Shown here piece by piece: positions 10,764-22,870 of a stretch of DNA of 64,000 nucleotides; the stretch's first letter is position 1; each line of letters begins with the position of its first letter. This stretch comes from Hydractinia symbiolongicarpus. Its lineage: Eukaryota > Cnidaria > Hydrozoa > Anthoathecata > Hydractiniidae. Location of the stretch: contig NC_079882.1 of assembly GCF_029227915.1 (NCBI RefSeq), forward strand, positions 19,232,501 to 19,296,500. The letters are read 5' to 3'. The notes below the pieces were generated by a model that worked only from the letters and a program-made list of their open reading frames with translations, ran no database searches and was not told the DNA's origin. The position numbers and the translations under genes were made by a program.

Positions 10764-12883
10764 TGTCAAAACACACATGAATCATACCGCAAAGTCTGCT
10801 GTCATAATTATCCAAATTAATTAATCCAATTTAATTTGATGCTGTATGATATGTAAACAATATACCTTATTCTACAGAAAATATGGACTTAAAGAGCGTT
10901 AATCTTGCATATTTTTTGCTTGTAAAATTATGTAACGTATTTCCACGAGTTTTACTGACTTGTCCTTCGTATTTTCGGACTGAAATAGAAAAAGAAAGAA
11001 GCGGTTACACAGACCCTGAGAGGACTCCCATTTTTTACTCAGTTTCTACATTTACTTTAGACATTTGCATTTTGTTATTTTTCGGATTTTCTTTCTCGAT
11101 AATCTCTTCTACCGTTAAAATTAGGTAATAGCAATCGAACAAAATTAATTTTTGTTCAATATAAAGATCGTATCGATGTTCTATAGAAGGGTTTCGCAGA
11201 TTTTTTTGTCGCTACTTTTTACAAGTAATATAAAAATACTTTCATTTCCCAAAAACTCAAATCTTTTACTGTGTGCAATCAAGGAGATTGAAAGAAACTT
11301 TATTGGTGCGTTGTAATATTGACTTCAATTATGACATGACGACATCCTGTTGTAATAAAAGTTTTGATTTATGCGTCCAGAATATGCTAGAATTAGTAGA
11401 AAAAAACTAAATGCGTTTTCTTAAGACAAAATTATTCTCAGAGCGCTAATTGAATATCTGTTGCAGTCGATATACTGGTTTTTAGTTCTATCCTATTTAC
11501 CGAAAATTTTAGTTGCCGCAAAATTAAAAAAATGAGCCTAATCATGAAGATCTAGGCAATGCTTTTGAAACACATTTAGTTAAACTCTGGTGTTTCTTAA
11601 CATCGTTGAATCTTAATATCGTGAATTTTTTCCAACTTCTTTTGTGAAGTGTAACCTGAATGAAGGGAAAATACTTTGCAAAATTAGATAAGGACAACCT
11701 TTGTGTACGTTTTTTTGTGCTAAAGTTAACGTAAAAATTATTTCCAACTTTCTACTAGCTAATACTTAGCCTACCTTTGATACTGTAGGAAATTATTATT
11801 ATAGAAATCGCACTCGCTCTATCACATACAGTAAGGTTAATGCATTTAGAGATGTCCTCATCTATTTAATACAATTGCCTCCAAAGATACGCAATAAAAA
11901 GTTGATGGAAAGAAAACAGATGCGAAAGATTCATGGGATTTTTTAGTAACTTCGGCACCATTAGTCTCATTAGCCATTTTCGGAAATCGCTCTCACAAAA
12001 TTTATTCTACAAAGGTTCAAAGCGTGTATTTGTTTAAAACAATATCTGTTTTAACAGAGATCACAACAATTGTGCACTTCTACACAGATTATTTAAGCTA
12101 TATGTTTCAGAATGTAAACAACGTATGGAAAGACTACTTGAAACATTGTAACGTATCATATACAGTTAGCGTGGCAGACACGCGCTGTAACTAGATTTAA
12201 CTGTCCTAACCTGTCTACCAATTAACAACAGAAAAAACAAAGATAATAAGTTTACGAAACTGCTAAAACCACAACAATTATGAATGAACATAACGGCTGT
12301 CAAATCATCGTTAGAAAGTAAGTGGTAAATTTTGTTTATCACTGAGAACTATGAAGTAAAAAATATTGTCAATTAAGCTAAAAGCTGAGAAAATAAATTT
12401 ACTTTTTATTTTGGGTTAAGAAAGCGTAACTTGTACTGTGCAATGATCGGATTTGAACTTATTCCGTAAAGTATACTTGATGCTTGAACAGTCCTGAAAG
12501 CAACAAATTTGTTTTCGGGGTTTAAATGTAGTGTCTCTGCGAGGCCAAACCATGGTTACCAGAGTGAAAGATTTTCAATATTGGATTGTAAAAGAACGAA
12601 TTTATATTCCAAAAAGAAACATTATCTATGTGCTGCAATTATAAAGGTATACTGACATTATGTGTAGCTATTGATATATGGAACTTATACGAGACCTTGT
12701 TAGATTTTAGAAACTTTTGGGACTGGAAGATTTTTCCTAAGACATGGCAATAACAAGAAGAACAAACAAACAAAACATTTAAAGAATTTTTGAAACAAAA
12801 AACGTAACAAACCGACGTTTTTATATCCTTTTTTTTTCTGTTTTGGTTAAATATTTACACATGTATGCACAACACGGTGACTA
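10764..12883. other. Gene-free interval between galaxin-like gene and GPCR
   Basis: I find only short open frames without family resemblance here. The first few hundred bases should include the 3' UTR of the galaxin-like gene and the last part the 3' UTR of the minus-strand GPCR. Confidence 0.5.
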
Positions 12884-13780
12884 TTACTTAATGTTGACAA
12901 CATCCATTGGAACAGTTTCTGTTCGATGACGTATAAGAAACTTTTGGTGTTCTGTAATGCTGTCGGAGTAATTATGAATGTTATACTTCTTCCTCCTGAG
13001 AAACAGCTCAACAACTGTCTGTCTGCATTGTTTATCAAAAAAAATATAAATCAGGGGATCTGTCATCAATCCTACAGACCAGCAAATAGGACTGGCAATT
13101 TTCACAACTTCTGAGTGCGGATAAGCTGTAAGAAATAAATCTGGTATGTAGTAAAACAAAACAAATGTTAAAACTATCCATCCAGCGATGTAGTAGACGC
13201 GTCTTTTTGCTGCTGGGTTTTTTGATGGTTCTATAACAGTCAACGTTTCACTGCGTTTCTTTCTACCCTTCTTTAACATGTACGCGATTATCGAGTACGA
13301 TACAACAGCGACGACGATGCAAATGTTATCGCATATCTGATAAAGATAATGATAGAAGAACTCGTACGTGAGTTCATGCTTCATAAAATGGAAAGGAAAT
13401 GCAATCAAGAAGCCTGTGATCCATATTATTCCAATAATAGTTTTAAACACTTTCTTCGTCATGTAAAAATTATATTTGATATGCAACAGTACACATAATA
13501 GCCTATCGATGGAGATTAGACACATTGTCAAATAAAACATAATATCGATTCCACCATCCCAAGCTAAAATGTGAACCTTCACTTCTTTACCCACGCTTGT
13601 GATATCAAGAAGTCGTAAGGTTAGTAAATTTAGTGTCATGAAAATCTCGACCACGCTCAAGTTAATTAACACTAATTTATGACGTTTCTGAACGTACAAA
13701 CAATGTATACCAATGGCATGAATACAAAAGGCTAGCACTTGAATGCATATTGCTGTGATGTGAAAAGGCAACTCATTCAT
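12884..13780 (-). CDS. Rhodopsin-like (class A) seven-transmembrane receptor, intronless
   Basis: The single exon encodes 298 aa from the first ATG (the frame is open a few codons further upstream). Seven hydrophobic segments are visible, at about residues 6-30, 36-58, 76-99, 110-130, 145-170, 200-225 and 230-255. Family marks are NLSVVE in TM2 (E45 replaces the usual Asp2.50), DRL at 92-94 in place of DRY, and DPLIYIFF in TM7 in place of NPxxY. The usual Cys at the top of TM3 is not apparent. A basic tail follows TM7. Cnidarians carry large families of such divergent intronless receptors. The ligand cannot be told from sequence. Confidence 0.85.
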   Translation of the reverse strand: MNELPFHITAICIQVLAFCIHAIGIHCLYVQKRHKLVLINLSVVEIFMTLNLLTLRLLDITSVGKEVKVHILAWDGGIDIMFYLTMCLISIDRLLCVLLHIKYNFYMTKKVFKTIIGIIWITGFLIAFPFHFMKHELTYEFFYHYLYQICDNICIVVAVVSYSIIAYMLKKGRKKRSETLTVIEPSKNPAAKRRVYYIAGWIVLTFVLFYYIPDLFLTAYPHSEVVKIASPICWSVGLMTDPLIYIFFDKQCRQTVVELFLRRKKYNIHNYSDSITEHQKFLIRHRTETVPMDVVNIK

Positions 13781-15830
13781 TCCACACAAGCATAAAAGAA
13801 TGTCTTGTTAAAAGCAAATATATTCCAACTTACTTCTCTCAAGGTAACGAGTAGTTATTTTTACTTAAAATCAATAGTATGTTTTCTCTTTCGAACACAT
13901 CAACATAAGCTCACTGTTAAGTTTACACATGAAAACATAGACATTTAATTCCTTTTTCCCTGAATAGTAATATTTATGTTCTCCATCGCTTTGTCTAAAA
14001 GTAAAACAATACAAATATAATTATTTTAAACGATAACGTGCATCGTAAGCACATTTAAATAAATGGTGATGTAACTGAATCACACAGGTGAAGTGCTGTC
14101 TTTGTCTCTGCTAGAAACACAGTTTTAGATGTTTAAGTTATTACAAGCAATCCAGATCCGGATAATGATTAGCCACTTCGTGTTTTTGTCCACGAAACTG
14201 TTTAGGCTGCGTTATCTTATTTAGAATATTGGATAATCTAATTATAAATAAAGCAATTATTGTGTCTTTTTTTGTGTTATGGAGGTTATTTTGTCTGCCA
14301 TGAAATACTTGTTTTGCCTCCCTTCGCATGTTTAAGATCACGCTCACAAACACAACGAAACCAATATTTTGCTCATTTTTTTTGAAAACGCAATTCCAAA
14401 AAATAAACTTGTTTGTTAGCTACACCGGAAAAAGTAATTTCCATAAATGCTGCATATAAGCATTTAAGAAATCAAGTTAAAAATCCGACAGGACAAAACA
14501 GTCTGGAAAAAACAACAATTCTTACAAAACAGAATTTCTGCTCATGCAACTCGCTACAATCTCCACCGTAAAGTGAATTTACACACATGGTTCAACAGTG
14601 ATAAACTAAATGTTTATTTAATGCAGGCTGACAGTTTTTCTTGAAAGAAAAAAAAAATAAACATCCTATTGGAGTTAGACTGCAGTTACACTTATATTTA
14701 AAAACAAAAAACAAAAATTGATCGCATCAAATTATATAATTTCCAAAAAAACTATTTTCACTTAGCAGCAATAAATTCTTTCTGTTTTCTTAGAACACTT
14801 AACAGTAAATTTAAAAGAGCTGTTTTTAAAAAATCACACGGCATATATAATTAGTCCAGCGAAATAAAAAAGAACATCCCCTGGAGATTTATAAAAGCTT
14901 TTAGTAAACGGACAAAAATACTGGGTGTATAAATAACTGTGAAATAAAGTAAATACAAATATTTGTATAGATCTTTCTCGCATTTGATTTGTTTGATGTG
15001 CCGCTGTTTTTTCTTTTATTGAGTAACGTATAGTAAATATGGCTGACACTACCAGAACTTTAAAGGGATTTTAATATAGGGGAGTGTCTGTTGTTAAAAA
15101 ATGGACTATTTAAAGAACCTGTTATAAGGGTTAGGGTAAAGTAAATTTTAGAGGAAAATTGTTCTGTTTAAAAAATGTATCAAGAGGCTTGTCTTGAGAT
15201 AAAAAAAGACCAGAAGCTAATTCCTAGTAGCAGTTGATAAAGTAAAAAACGTTGCTTTGTCTAGTTAAAGACAATTCAGTATTTTGAAAAAACAATTACT
15301 TTGGAAATTTTATATTTTTAATGATATATTTATATAGATATATTTTTTACTCTTATTAAGAAAATCATGCTGTTAGACATTACTGAAAGCTATACTCTTT
15401 TATTTTTAGTTAAATTGAAAATATTTTGAGGAATCTTGCTCCCAAACTTCCAACACTCTAATTTCAGCCGAAAAAATTGCCTCTATCAAACAATATAACG
15501 ACTTGATAAAGAAAGGATATAGTCGTATCAAAAAGAAAGTAATCCCGTTAATGAATTCAGCAAAACTATGGCAGTTCAGTAAGAGACAGTAGCTAGAAGA
15601 AGTGGCCACGGGTAGATTGTGTTAAAATTTTATGACCAAAAGAGGCAAATTGAAGTTCATGGTAAAACTCCATTTTTCTTGCCATTGGCTGCAGCAATTG
15701 ACACTTGATGAAGATTGAATAACACAAGACGACATAATATTTTCATGTCGTAATAATGATTATCTTTTCGAATAAACATATAATGATTTAACTCCTAAAA
15801 CCCAACCTTGTGGCGGAAGTACTGAGTTGG
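13781..15830. other. Gene-free AT-rich DNA upstream of the GPCR
   Basis: I recognise no coding segment or repeat family here. The several short open frames of 60-70 codons lack features. GPCR promoter or 5' UTR sequence probably lies in the first few hundred bases. Confidence 0.45.
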
Positions 15831-15834
15831 AAAT

Positions 15835-16251
15835 TTCTGTTGTCCGTCCGGCGAATGAGTCGGTAACACTAACAAATAATAAACGTTCTAGAGACGCACC
15901 GCATACGTGCGTCTAATCGAGAAAAAGAGGAGGCACATGAAAAGACGCGAAAATGTCTCTCAGAGAGTCTAGTTGTTAGTCACAAAGAACATAGAGGACC
16001 GTGCTTTTCGCAAGAACATACTCGAAGTATTAAGCGAATTTTTCCACGACACTGTTAATGCTTTGGTGATGACCTATACCATTGGTAACATAGGCAATAG
16101 CTTGTGCCGTTCTATTGAAATATTGGCGCCAGCATTCGTCAGGAGCCAGCCACCAATGCAGCAGCCGTTCATGCAAGGTGACTTTATGTGGCAGCAGAAT
16201 AGAAATCAAAGACCAGATAACAGACGACTTGCCTCATATATTGGGATGTAA
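15835..16251 (+). pseudogene. Unassigned protein-coding relic with a QQPFMQGDFMWQQN motif
   Basis: A + strand frame open from about 15973 to 16251 ends ...NRRLASYIGM-stop. It lacks an ATG near its start. Upstream, a different frame (about 15918-15990) reads Lys/Arg/Glu-rich protein that continues the same kind of sequence, which suggests a frameshift at about 15975. The residue composition looks like real protein rather than chance: a conserved-looking helix, then Pro/Gln/Met-rich, then a basic end. It may be the end of an ORF carried by a DNA transposon. I do not recognise the family. Confidence 0.4.
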
Positions 16252-16726
16252 TGTAGAATTAGTAGGAAAATAAAGTAATATTTTTCTTAAGAAAAAGTAT
16301 TGCTTATAGTTAAAATAATCTAGCGAGTTTTCTCTTGATTTTGATATGAATACCGTCTATGCAGCCTAGTCATAGGCTAATAGGTTTTATTCTCATTTCT
16401 GCAACACTTTTCGGCAGATAAATATAAGGTGGTGTTTTGAAACTGTTGATAATGCTACACTAAGATTAGTTTTTTCTAGTTTTTTAAGGCTGTAAAAAAA
16501 TTTTTAAGTGTGTGTTAATTTTTTTATTGTGTTTACATGTATTTTTGAATTTTTAAAACTATATATTACAAAGAAATACTTTGAAAAGCACTTATAACGA
16601 TAAAACACGATAACACACGAATAATGTATTTTTGATGCTCAATTTCTGGAAAACTACGGGGTTACCAGCTTGGTAACATTTATTTTTGAATTCAGCATGC
16701 TTAAAATCGCTAATTTAAATATAGAG

Positions 16727-17225
16727 GCCGTTTACACGTGAAATCTCATCCCGGGGTGAGTTTAGTCCCGGGATAAGTTAATCCCTGTATCTACTGAAAG
16801 TCCTCACAACGTTTACACATTCAAGGCGGAATAAAATTAAGAAAAAAATGCGTGTAAACACAATAATTTTTTGCCTCCCGGGATGAGAATCCTTAATATA
16901 CACTTTTCACACCGACGACCGACGCAAAGAAGCTATACTTAAACTTGTCGATATAATTGTGATTAACAATATTACACTTCTTCTCTCAGGCGCCATCGTT
17001 CTGCGTTTTTCGTTTGACTTTTTTACTTACAAATTAAGAAATATCACTTCGAATTATCATACGCAAATTTAGCAAAATTAATGTCATCCCGGGATGAGAT
17101 TACTCATCCCGGGATAAAATATGCTGATTTCATCCCGGGATAAGGCTCGCGTGTAAGCACTTTTCGTTTTATCCCGGGACGAGTTTCATCCCGGGTTGAG
17201 ATTTCATCCCGCCTGCGTGTACAAT
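16727..17225. mobile_element. MITE-like element made of repeated ATCCCGGGAT palindromes
   Basis: Nine CCCGGG-type boxes sit at both ends of a segment of about 500 bases (near 16750, 16767, 16878, 17088, 17107, 17133, 17172, 17190 and a degenerate 17207). Most are flanked as TCATCCCGGGATGAG. The outer ends are inverted: TTTACACG-tgAAATCTC on the left and GAGATTT...CGTGTACA on the right. Repeated subterminal palindromes with inverted ends suit a non-autonomous DNA transposon whose transposase binds the box. No coding sequence is inside. Confidence 0.65.
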
Positions 17226-17426
17226 CTTGTTGGATCTCATTTTTTGCAAAATCCATGGAAATTCACCCGCCAATAACCGCACATTTGTTACAGGAAAACA
17301 GCGAGCGTTATAATACCATTGTGATAAATATGCATAAATACCCATTACCATACATTCTTCACATTTAAAATGGAAGTTAACCGGAAAATAATTTTTTGAT
17401 ATTTCGTAGAACAAAAGAAGTCAACA

Positions 17427-17705
17427 CAGGTTGCCAAGTCTCCTCAAATCTCCTCCAAAATAATATTTTTAAACTTTCTCCTTTAAACTATATGATTCGT
17501 CCTATTTTTCTTGTTTCCAACTGTATAGAATGATGAATACAGAAATAATTACCTTTAAATCTTCTCAAATAGTCTCAATTTCTTTAGAAACATATAAAAA
17601 TCTCCCCACATCTAAATTTAGTACGGTCATCTGCCTAAAAAAATTCTCATAAAAAGTCTTCAAATCTCCTCAAATTTCAATCTATAAAAGAGTGACAATC
17701 CTGTT
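17427..17705. mobile_element. Possible small hAT-like MITE rich in TCTCCTCAAAT words
   Basis: The left end CAGGTTGCCAAGTCTCC resembles the reverse complement of the right end (GAGTGACAATCCTG). Degenerate AAATCTCCTCAAAT words are scattered between them. No clear 8-bp target duplication is visible, so the limits are uncertain. Confidence 0.35.
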
Positions 17706-17999
17706 TTATTACTTCATGTTAAGAAAAATTATTTCGGAATAAATATTAGCTACTTTTAGACGTGACCTGACAATCCTCATTGGTGGAGTTAGAGTGCGCA
17801 TATGTAGTAATGAATTTGAATCAGCTCGTTTTAGTGTTGTTTATCCAACCAGTAGCAGCTCATCCGGTATATAAAATAGATATTTTTTAAGGCTGTGCTT
17901 GAAGGAATTCATTGGATTTATTTAGATAGCACAATGAATAGTTTTTCTCCTTGTATTGGTAGGTTGAACTCCGCCATCCTACTGAGTGGGTCACTGGGA

Positions 18000-20450
18000 A
18001 GTTTTTCTTTTTTTATGTCGGATGTGTTGATAACTTTAGATTTTTAAATTGAAATTCTGTACGAGGTTTTCCATGATTTACGAAACATACATATATTATT
18101 TGGTACTATTCCCATTAGCGATCCAATGAGAACAGTTTTAATTCATTTAAGGCTTTCCAGTAATTATGGTGGTTTAAATTTTCCGAAAGAATGACCATTG
18201 AAGAGACTCCAGCATCTATATTTCACCAACTTTGTAGGGACTCCATAGGAATGAGTAGCACTCCTGTGGAAGGAATAGTAATTTCCACATGGTGATGAGA
18301 AAATCCTTGGCTTTAGTATAAAATGTTCTTAAAATCCAGGACATTATGTTTTTACTGTCATCAACAAATTTTAAAATATGAGAGTGAAAGGTGCAATTAG
18401 TAGATAATATGACACAAATGTCTCGCTCTGTGATAATTGTTCTAGAGGACGAAGGATATAAAGTACAATTTCAAGGTGTCATTTGGACCGTAACGCAAAA
18501 CCTCAAATTTCGAGTTGTTGAACTTTAAGTAAAAATTTTCTGCCTATTAATGAATTCTCTGGAGGTCATTTGGCAATTTACCCATGTCTCCGCGTGAGTC
18601 AATGGTTTTAACTTTTGTATCGTCAGCAAATGACTCTTGTATCGTCAGCAAATGATCGTACAATGCTAACAGAGACGTTGAAATTTATATCCCTAAGGAG
18701 TATAGTAAAGATGACGGGACCAAGTACGCTACTTGGGGAACTCCTGAAATAACAGTAACAGGATTGGATTCGGTTCCATCAACAATGACTTATTGGATAA
18801 GGTTCATGGGAAAGGCTTCAACAAAGTTATACAATTTGCCTTTGATTCCCAACTACTACATACTAAATCGCAGTTCGCGTTTCCAGCTACAAAATATGAC
18901 ATATTGTCAAGGTATTCAAGAAATTGGCTGTACGGCCAGAGCGAAAATCCGTGTTAAATTATCATTCAATAACTTGCTTTCTTCAGGATAACAGGCAATA
19001 TGCTTTCGGATTACAATTGTTTTCTTCGCCATAGTAAGATTATTATATAAAACAACATACAAAATTCACAATAAAAATACACGAAACTTTTCGTAAATAA
19101 AACTTTTACATCTTTTTCTCAGAGAAATAAAACTCTGTAATTTCTTCTATGTGTAGCGGCTGATCGATTCTAATATCTTCCAAAAGTGATGATTCGCTGA
19201 ATACTGTTTTCGGGATACGATCTCAGCCATACCTCTGCTTTGGTTTGTTAATTTCTTGTCGCAGTTTAAGTGTGGACCAACTTTTGTTTTTATTTTTAAT
19301 AGTTTTAGCATAAGAATAACCGTATTTTGGTTTTGCTTGTAAAGCCTAGTCGTCTTTGTGTTTCTTTGCAGGTGATGTGGCAGTATTCAATATTTTGTGG
19401 ATTATTCTTCTCCTTTTTGTGAGGTTAAGGTCCACAGTTTTTCTTGTTGATCCACTTGGAACAAGTGGTAGTGACATCTTAGAACATACAGAGTAGAACG
19501 TTGATAACTTCATTCATTTTTTTTTTTTTACGAAATTGTCATTTAATTTGTCCCCGTTTATATCTAAAGCGGCATGAATGATGCGAGAAATCTTTAGGGG
19601 AAGGGGGTCCAAGCATTGTTTAACCATAAAAGGAGTGAAAACTTTGACAAAACTATGGTGTGATACACTGAGCAGTGTTGGTATAGCTTGGTAGTCATGA
19701 AACATATCATTATTATTTAGAAATGCTGGATCAAGTGTATTTCCATCTTTATAGGTTGGTTTTGCAATAATCTGTGTTAGCATTAATTTACATCAAGATT
19801 CTTTCACAACATTGAGCATTATTTTTTCTTCAGCCGCACAGTGTGGAGTAAGTTGAGGTCTCCACCGCAAATAAATCACATTGTGGATATTAAAAATGCT
19901 GGTTGCCATTTTGTTCAATGAAATTTTTAAATCAACTGATGTGGATAGGTTTCCATGCACTTTGTCATTAGGTTGGCAATACATAACTCTGATGATAAGG
20001 TTTTTTTCTTTGGAATACAGCCATAAAATTAAATACCTTCTGATAAATATGAAAATAACTCCTCACATAAGCAAGCTATGTCGTCTCTAACATAAAGACG
20101 ACATAGCCCGCCAATCCGGTGGTGTAAGGACACCACCGGATTGGCGGCCTATTTTTGTTTTTTTTTACGAATTGAGTATGTTCTGTATGTCGTAGAACCC
20201 TCAATATACAATTTTGCATTTTATGGCTGTTAAAATACAATTATCTGTTAGTGCTATAATGAGTTGCTTTTACTCGTTTGTATCGTATACTTACGATACG
20301 GTACTCTCGAGGACATCTTTGTGGACAAAGACACTTTGTATATTAATGTAGGTGAAGTCATTTAAACACTTTGTTCTAAGTGACTTGCTGTATTGGTTGT
20401 ATTGCTGGGAATAGTATATTTGGTTGGGTTGTTGATTTTGATTTTCCATG
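18000..20450 (-). pseudogene. Decayed LINE (CR1/jockey-like) ORF2: endonuclease plus reverse transcriptase
   Basis: Read on the minus strand, the order is that of a non-LTR retrotransposon. Endonuclease remnants come first (about 19900-19800, YCQPNDKVHGN and a GDLNLLHT block; then 19780-19620, PTYKDGNTLDPAFLNNND). These are followed by reverse transcriptase remnants: the GVPQ box at about 18750, the FADDTKV catalytic box at about 18640-18620, and the thumb part with SWILRTF and FLWSPYKVGEI at about 18330-18220. Stops and frameshifts interrupt all of it. A 51-codon minus ORF at about 21442-21287 (MADSSQVNKPDLIH...) could be part of ORF1, which would extend the element to about 21.5 kb. Confidence 0.75.
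20075..20147. repeat. Two abutting perfect hairpins (12-bp and 18-bp stems)
   Basis: Stem 1 pairs GCTATGTCGTCT (20075-20086) with its complement at 20096-20107 around a 9-nt loop. Stem 2 starts at the very next base and pairs CCGCCAATCCGGTGGTGT (20108-20125) with 20130-20147 around AAGG. Both stems are perfect. Stem 2 is strikingly GC-rich for this locus, which lies inside the decayed LINE. The origin is unknown; a small insertion or foldback element is plausible. Confidence 0.85.
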
Positions 20451-22064
20451 AGATTCGAAGGGTGATTCAGCTGTTGTGTGTGTGGAAATTCTAGTTGTGC
20501 TTACCACATTCAAGATGGATGGGATTCTTGACTACAAAATGAATTTTAATGAGGGAGTTTTTGCAGCAAGTGCTTGAAATTTTTCTTCTAGTGATCGCGT
20601 CAATTCTGTTCAATGTTCTGTTCATATTTCTATTTGAGATATCTTGATATGGATGACTCTTTGGATAAATGTTTTAAATGTTATATTTGTAGGATGCCTT
20701 TTAATTACCTTCACATGATCAAGGGGGGCAAGATTCGTTAAAACATTCACTTTTCCGCAGAGATGATATATATGTATATATATTTAGATGACAGTATTCA
20801 CATCGATTTCCAAGATTACCCTTCTTGGGTTACGAGTATCATGTTGTATAAACGTTTTGCAAAGTTTAGGGTGGGTAAATTTACATGTTGCACCCTTTAT
20901 GCCATGTTTACATTTTCCCTTACAAAAGAAGAAGCAAAATCTTTGATTCTGCGGCTTCTTCATTTCTGTTGATTTCGTTCAAGTGACTTTGTCGAAGTGG
21001 ATACGAGCTTAAGGTAGTAAAGTCAGGCTCAGTGTTATGTTCAAAGTTGTTTGTAGACATTTTAGTTTCTAACGGTGATTTGTATGACATTCTTTCATGC
21101 CAAGAGTTTCTTTGTTGGATTTAATTTCTGTTTTAGGTGGTTTGATGGTAGTTCTTTAACAGTGATCAGAGATATAGTATATTACAGGAAGTGAAAGAAG
21201 ATTATAGAGCCGTTGGAGTGAAATTTTCTCGACATCCTCTATCGGTTTGTCACCCCAAGAATTGATTAGTCAAACATTGCTTATGGCCCTAATCACACAC
21301 GGTATTTTTGAGGTTAGGGATTTCATCAAATGCAGTTCTGTAGCTTTGTTTGCAGAGCAGGAAACCTTCTGGTAATAAGTTTTGTATTCGACATATGGTA
21401 AGGTGAATTAGGTCCGGTTTGTTAACTTGGCTGCTGTCTGCCATATTCAGAAATTTGCAGTTTCCAGTAAAATCGGTATATTTGATTTTGAAAAGTCCCT
21501 TCTAAGATGATTGATGGATTCTCCTCAGACAAAATTCAACTCCTGGCACTTAACACGGAGACAGAATTTAGCCACCAAATCCTCTGTTTCATCTTGCGTT
21601 TACGTTTTCTTTGCTTCTGGGAACTTCTCAGAAGCAAATCCACATTGTCTGACATTTTTATTGAAAGCAGAAAAATACGGTTTGGTAGGCAGCAAAAGAT
21701 GGTTAAAGAAATCAAGCAAATGACAATCTCCATGTACCTGTTCGGCTGTATAGAAAATTTATCCAAATTAGTAAGTGCAGGCGATCCTTGGTTTCCAACA
21801 GATCAATTTTGTAAGCATTCACAAGGATGTGAATGTTTACAGCTTTGTGCTAGTATTAAAAGATGATATATCATAGCGGTAAGCTACTTAACCTCTGCAA
21901 GCAGTTAAAAATATCACTTCACAATTTAACAACGTGGTGCCAAAAAATAGGATTTCGCGTGCTCTGGGTCCATTTGGTGAAAATCAAAAATTGAATAACT
22001 TAAGTACAAAAAGGATTTTTTAACGAAAGTTAAGTTGTGCTTTTAGATCAATGCAATGAAATTA

Positions 22065-22520
22065 CAGTGAAACCTCTCTATAGCGGACACCGGGACCATA
22101 AAAAAGTGTCCACTACATGGAGGTTCTTCCCAAAATTAGCTCAAATTTCTTTAAAAACCAAGTGGTGGTTGCTCATGTGCGTAAAAATATATCTAAAGTC
22201 GTGTTTATGTTTCTATCTCTCCCTATTTGTCAATGGAAATTATAGTGACTGGGAAACGCGTTAATCGCGGAGGTGAATACGGCCTGGAAATCCCTGCAAA
22301 TTTTCGTTTTTATGGCCCTGGCTGAAAGGTAACATACAAAAGATTGAAGAATTATTAAATAACAATGTTAAACATTGTCTTAAGTAAATATAAACAAGTT
22401 CTTTACAAAAATTTGTTTTGTATGACCCATTCTTAAGCCTGTCAGCTGTAGAGAGGTCAGTTCGGGACCTTGAAGTGATGTCCGTTATATAGAGTTGTCC
22501 GCTACATGGAGGTTTCACTG
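22065..22520. mobile_element. TA-flanked MITE with CAGTGAAACCTC termini
   Basis: Exact 12-bp inverted ends CAGTGAAACCTC / GAGGTTTCACTG are bordered on both sides by TA. Next to each end are related GCGGACA/TGTCC and CTACATGGAGG words. The 456-bp interior has no transposase. The terminus and TA target site are of the pogo/Tigger (Tc1/mariner superfamily) kind. It could have been mobilised by relatives of the transposase relic at 4930-6515. Confidence 0.85.
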
Positions 22521-22790
22521 TAATATAAATTTGTTGTGTGTTTAGTAAGACTATCTATATATTACTACTTATTACATATAAGTGTTTACATTAGAATATT
22601 AAAGCACAATCTTAACACAATTACAGAACATCCTAAGTCTTTAGTCAACAACAACCCTTTGTCTTGAATTTTCTAAATAACTAGCTACATATTGCTCGAC
22701 TTGATACAAAGTATGTTGTGAGACACCACACCTTCTCGAAAAGAGAAAATATATTCCCCGATTATTTCCTAAATAAAGTATTGCATATTT

Positions 22791-22870
22791 TCGTTTGGTC
22801 CGGAAATCCCTTCATTGTTTTTGTTTAGTCCGAAAAAAACCTCCTAATTGCTTTTGTTTGGTTCGAAATA
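22791..22870. repeat. Three imperfect copies of a 30-33 bp unit
   Basis: The unit contains TTTGTTTGGTCCGAAA-type sequence and recurs starting near 22791, 22821 and 22854. It makes a short open frame with repeated CFCLVR, which is probably not a gene. Confidence 0.5.

Noticed and set aside
12847-13114. Small frames inside the GPCR on both strands
   Set aside because: They lie within the receptor coding exon in other frames.
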